Assembly (NCBI GenBank): GCA_002722385.1
Contig: PBLR01000010.1
Location: 23,890-57,137 of the forward strand
Length of the DNA: 33,248 nt
Origin: SAR116 cluster bacterium
GTDB lineage: Bacteria > Pseudomonadota > Alphaproteobacteria > Puniceispirillales > Puniceispirillaceae
Reading direction: 5' to 3'
This document shows, piece after piece, positions 30,282 to 33,248 of this stretch (the stretch's first letter is position 1; every line of letters begins with the position of its first letter). Position numbers and translations under genes: made by a program. Below the pieces are notes generated by a model, which worked only from the letters and a program-made list of their open reading frames with translations, was not told the origin of the DNA and searched no databases.

Positions 30282-31766
30282 ATGACGAAAGTTTATCTGG
30301 CGATTGATCAAGGCACAACAAGCAGCCGCGCGATTTTATTTGATCAGAACGGCAACAGCCTGTTCACGGCACAAAAAGAATTCCGCCAGATTTTTCCGCA
30401 TCCCGGCTGGGTGGAACATGACCCGGAAGAGATTTGGCAGTCTGTACTTGATGTCTGTCATCAGGTTGTCGCACAGGCAGATAAAGACGGGCTCAAGATT
30501 GCCGGTACCGGGATCACCAATCAGCGCGAAACAACACTTGTCTGGGATCGTACAACCGGCCAGCCTGTTTACAACGCCATTGTCTGGCAGGACCGGCGCA
30601 CCGCGGATATCTGCGCCGGTTTGACGGCCCAAGGGGCGGCGGCGGAAATTGAACAATGCACCGGCCTTGTTGTGGACCCGTATTTTTCAGCCAGCAAAAT
30701 CGCCTGGATTCTGGATAATGTTGACGGTGCCAGACAACGTGCAGAATCAGGAGAGCTGGTCTTTGGTACTGTTGAAACCTTCCTTATCTGGCGCTTGACA
30801 GAAGGCCGCACCCATATCAGCGATGCCACCAACGCGGCCCGAACCAGCTTGCTCAACATCTCTTCAGGAGACTGGGATGAGGGTATGTGTGCGCTGTTCA
30901 ATGTGCCGATGCAGATGCTGCCAGATGTCGTGGATTGTGCAGGCGATCTGGGCCGTGTCACACATTTATTCGGGCGCGAGCTGCCGATTTTATCAGCTGT
31001 TGGCGACCAGCAGAGCGCGGCGGTAGGGCAGGCCTGTCTGACACCAGGCGCGATAAAATCAACTTACGGAACAGGTTGTTTTGTGATTCTGAATACAGGC
31101 GATAAAATTGTCCGATCCTCAAACCGGCTGCTGTCCACCGTCGCCTGGCAGCTTGACGGGCAGCGCATTTATGCCCTTGAAGGGTCTATATTTATTGCCG
31201 GGGCGGTTATCCAGTGGCTTCGTGACGGGCTTCATCTGCTGAGCTCAGCTTCTGACTCTGAACAGATGGCAGCGGGCCTCACCGGAAATGACGGTTTATA
31301 TATGGTTCCGGCCTTTACTGGTCTGGGCGCGCCCTGGTGGAACGCTGAGGCCAGAGGTTCGATTTACGGCCTCACCCGGGATACTGGGCCGGCCCAGCTT
31401 GCCCGTGCCGCACTTGAATCAGTGGCCTATCAGACAGCAGATTTATTTGACGCCATGGCTTTGGATGGTGTTCAGCCTGTGCGGCTGCGTGTGGATGGCG
31501 GCATGGCCGCAAATGACTGGTTAATGCAGTTTTTGTCTGATGTTCTGGATATGCCTGTGGACCGGCCCCGTATTCTGGAAACCACCGCTCTTGGGGCGGC
31601 GATGTTTGCCGGGCTGGCAGACGGGGCACATGCCAGCTTGGACGATATGGCTACCAGCTGGCAGCAGGACCGCCAGTTCACACCAGCTATGGCGGATGAC
31701 AAGCGGCGCCTGATAAAGGCTGGATGGTCTGAAGCGATCATGAAAACCCGGCTTCGTGTTGAATGA
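30282..31766 (+). CDS. glpK: Glycerol kinase
   Basis: From the ATG at 30282 this is a 494-residue FGGY-family kinase; a GTG three codons upstream is the only other start. It has DQGTTSSR at 9-16 (phosphate loop), the glycerol-binding GITNQRETTLVWDRTTGQ with NAIVWQDRRT, WRLTEGRTHISDATNAARTSL, GDQQSAAVGQ, KSTYGTGCF and the C-terminal LRVDGGMAANDWLMQFLSDV. It phosphorylates glycerol to sn-glycerol-3-phosphate in the cytoplasm, feeding GlpD encoded on the other side of the shared promoter. Length and motifs are standard for the family. Confidence 0.96.
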   Translation: MTKVYLAIDQGTTSSRAILFDQNGNSLFTAQKEFRQIFPHPGWVEHDPEEIWQSVLDVCHQVVAQADKDGLKIAGTGITNQRETTLVWDRTTGQPVYNAIVWQDRRTADICAGLTAQGAAAEIEQCTGLVVDPYFSASKIAWILDNVDGARQRAESGELVFGTVETFLIWRLTEGRTHISDATNAARTSLLNISSGDWDEGMCALFNVPMQMLPDVVDCAGDLGRVTHLFGRELPILSAVGDQQSAAVGQACLTPGAIKSTYGTGCFVILNTGDKIVRSSNRLLSTVAWQLDGQRIYALEGSIFIAGAVIQWLRDGLHLLSSASDSEQMAAGLTGNDGLYMVPAFTGLGAPWWNAEARGSIYGLTRDTGPAQLARAALESVAYQTADLFDAMALDGVQPVRLRVDGGMAANDWLMQFLSDVLDMPVDRPRILETTALGAAMFAGLADGAHASLDDMATSWQQDRQFTPAMADDKRRLIKAGWSEAIMKTRLRVE

Positions 31767-31808
31767 ACAAGACAGCCTTATTCTTGCCGGTCTGCAGACC
31801 AGCCAGGC

Positions 31809-32663
31809 TCAGTCACGCAATTGCCGTTGATGCTCACGGCGGAATTGCTGGGGTGTTTTTCCGGTATCGGCGATAAACACCTCATAGAAACGCGATAGAG
31901 ATCCAAAACCGGAATCAAGGGCAACGGTAATCACTTTTTCGCCCCTGTCTATCAGCGCAACTTTGGCATGATGCAGACGCAGCTGATTCAGATATCCGTT
32001 GATGGATTGGCCAAGCGATTTTTTAAACGCGCCCATCGCATAGCCTGTCGAGATGCTGGCCGCCGCCGCCACATCTGCCACCGATATCGGGTTGGTATAA
32101 TTCTCCGCCAGAAAGCGGATCATTTTATGCACATGCTGAAAGGATCTGATTCTGGCCCCGCCCCGCTTCAGCGCGGCGGCAGGCCCCAGATGCCAGCCTG
32201 CAAAAGACTGTCTGCGCAGCCTGAGCTGTAATTCCTGTCTGGCAATCTGAACCAGTTCTGAATCCCGTGAATGATAATCATCATGCCACCTTCTGAAATG
32301 CAGGCTGTCAGCATCTTCACTTCGGGTGCTGCTGATGACCTGACCTGTGAACAGCGCAGATAAAAACCTGTCCGGCATCGACCAGGACAACAGCTCTGGC
32401 AAGGGCAGATTGGCAATAAACACTTCTCCTGTACGGTCAATCTGGCTCAGCCGGTGCGGGATCTGTCCCCACAACACACTGATATAGCCGTCTTTGGCAA
32501 TGACCGGGCCCATCTGCGTCAGATAGGTCAGATCGCACCCCACAGGCAGCAGAATTTCAACATGGCTGTGGGCATGGTTATCCGGCATGACCTCAGGTTC
32601 ATGCCGCTGCATGAAAAAACCGTCAGGGAATTGTTTTGTGTCTAAAATTGTCTGTGTCTGCAT
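31809..32663 (-). CDS. AraC family transcriptional regulator
   Basis: This 284-residue protein has an N-terminal cupin-like ligand-binding part (HAHSHVEILLPVGCDLTYL at about 30-48, GYISVLWGQIPHRL). Its C-terminal AraC DNA-binding domain of two helix-turn-helix motifs starts at about 185 (ISVADVAAAASISTGYAMGAFKKSLGQSINGYLNQLRLHHAKVAL, then VITVALDSGFGSLSRFYEVFIADTGKTPQQFRR). The GFGSLSRFYEVF stretch is the family signature. It is divergent from an ABC sugar-binding protein gene and convergent with glpK (42 bp gap). The likely role is local control of the ABC transporter, and perhaps of the glycerol genes, in response to a sugar or polyol. Confidence 0.9.
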   Translation of the reverse strand: MQTQTILDTKQFPDGFFMQRHEPEVMPDNHAHSHVEILLPVGCDLTYLTQMGPVIAKDGYISVLWGQIPHRLSQIDRTGEVFIANLPLPELLSWSMPDRFLSALFTGQVISSTRSEDADSLHFRRWHDDYHSRDSELVQIARQELQLRLRRQSFAGWHLGPAAALKRGGARIRSFQHVHKMIRFLAENYTNPISVADVAAAASISTGYAMGAFKKSLGQSINGYLNQLRLHHAKVALIDRGEKVITVALDSGFGSLSRFYEVFIADTGKTPQQFRREHQRQLRD

Positions 32664-32883
32664 CTTCGTATCATGGTCGGTTTTTCATAAGGAAAAAAGA
32701 AAAAAGATGAGGATTCCGGAAAATTAATGCAGTTTGGCGGAAGTATTCAGGTAAAATTTTTGGCCCTCTTATAGCTTGAGGGAATGTGTTTACATTTATC
32801 CGGCATTCCGATTGAGCGAATGAGTTTGGCCTGCAGTGATATCTGTGCCAACCTCACAGCCGCAATTCCATGGGAGGATGGAC
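32664..32883. promoter_or_regulatory. Divergent region between AraC regulator and ABC binding-protein gene
   Basis: The 220 bp hold no convincing gene. There is a TTCCGGAA palindrome near 32713-32720. Three GAATG half-sites occur: GGAATG at 32781-32786, its reverse complement CATTCC at 32804-32809, and GAATG at 32818-32822. The last two form CATTC-N9-GAATG. These are candidate binding sites for the AraC protein. GGGAGGA at about 32872-32878 is the ribosome binding site for the gene at 32884. Confidence 0.4.
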
Positions 32884-33248
32884 ATGAAAAAATTACTGAC
32901 AGCCTGGGCGACTATGGCGGGCATCTGCTTGTCTGCATCGTCTTTTGCAGGAACATTGGTGATTAACACCGATACTTCTGATCCTGCACCGAAAAAAGCC
33001 TTTGAGATGATCATCAAGAAATTCGAGGCAGAAAACCCGGATGTGAAGGTGGAATGGAACCTGTTTGACCATGAAGGGTACAAACAGTCGATTCGGAACT
33101 TCCTGAACACCAACCCGCCTGATGTGGCGAACTGGTATGCCGGCAACCGGATGCGTCCGTTTGTAAAGGCAGGTTTGTTTGAAGATGTGTCTGATATCTG
33201 GGCACAGGGCGGCGGCTGGAATGATGGTGAGCTGTCATCCAGCATGGC
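32884..33248 (+). CDS. ABC transporter sugar-binding protein, N-terminal part (3' end outside window)
   Basis: An open frame starts at ATG 32884 and runs to the end of the window without a stop (121 codons). It opens with a Sec signal peptide (MKKLLTAW, hydrophobic core, likely cleavage after SSFA at 22). Then follow GTLVINTDTSDPAPKKAFEM, KKFEAENPDVKVEWNLFDHEGYKQ and NFLNTNPPDVANWYAGNRM, matching family 1 extracellular solute-binding proteins of carbohydrate ABC importers. GGGAGGA lies upstream. It probably starts an ABC operon controlled by the divergent AraC regulator. The ligand is unknown; the nearby glpK and glpD suggest a polyol or a glycerol derivative. Confidence 0.88.
   Translation, partial: MKKLLTAWATMAGICLSASSFAGTLVINTDTSDPAPKKAFEMIIKKFEAENPDVKVEWNLFDHEGYKQSIRNFLNTNPPDVANWYAGNRMRPFVKAGLFEDVSDIWAQGGGWNDGELSSSM

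Noticed and set aside
31785..31804. Terminator between glpK and the AraC gene
   Set aside because: GGTCTGCAGACC is a short palindrome with no loop and no T-tract on either strand, so it is not a convincing terminator.
1..33248. Mobile element, prophage, CRISPR array or tRNA gene
   Set aside because: Reading both strands showed no integrase, transposase, terminal inverted repeats, regularly spaced repeats or cloverleaf-like sequences; gene order looks like a stable metabolic island.

Overview
The window looks like the chromosome of a marine alphaproteobacterium. Base composition is moderate (near 50-55% GC by eye), genes are tightly packed, and the content is TRAP uptake, Fe(II)/2-oxoglutarate dioxygenases, many sugar-acid dehydrogenases and a BKACE enzyme. 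A SAR116/Puniceispirillales-like host is my best guess, from gene content only. I saw no rRNA, tRNA, CRISPR array, insertion sequence, integrase or phage gene. No stretch longer than about 280 bp lacks a gene.

Layout: (1) 1-834: tail of a quinone oxidoreductase, then a convergent flavin reductase. (2) 1076-3680, plus: a threonate-dehydrogenase-like beta-hydroxyacid dehydrogenase, a TIM-barrel isomerase-like protein and a gluconate 5-dehydrogenase-like SDR. (3) 9143-3681, minus: SDR, IlvD/Edd dehydratase (xylonate dehydratase type), FAH-family diketo-acid hydrolase, beta-hydroxyacid dehydrogenase and D-2-hydroxyacid dehydrogenase. This reads as a diketo-hydrolase pathway that turns aldonates into pyruvate plus a hydroxyacid. 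(4) 9325-10311, plus: a DenD-like D-erythronate dehydrogenase. (5) 17091-10337, minus: TRAP transporter dctP, dctQ, dctM, a strong terminator, then an enolase-superfamily sugar-acid dehydratase, a zinc alcohol dehydrogenase and KduD. (6) 17372-21755, plus: two PhyH-type dioxygenases flanking an altronate dehydratase (UxaA), then an EamA transporter. (7) 22542-21766, minus: an SDR. (8) 22708-28617, plus: lambda-crystallin/carnitine-dehydrogenase-like enzyme, BKACE, an ACAD10/11-type acyl-CoA dehydrogenase, an APH-fold kinase, a small DUF6285/LvaB-like protein, free-methionine-sulfoxide reductase, a small ORF and a LysE exporter. (9) 30175-33248: glpD (minus), glpK (plus), an AraC regulator (minus) and the start of an ABC sugar-binding protein (plus).

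Taken together this is a sugar-acid catabolic island. Three unrelated dehydratase families and about ten dehydrogenases feed 2-keto-3-deoxy acids into central metabolism, supplied by a TRAP importer. The most interesting part is 22708-27327. A split ACAD11/LvaABC-like module (kinase, partner protein and dehydrogenase for 4-hydroxyacyl-CoA) lies in one operon with a 3-hydroxyacid dehydrogenase/BKACE pair, which suggests one pathway for an unidentified hydroxylated acid.
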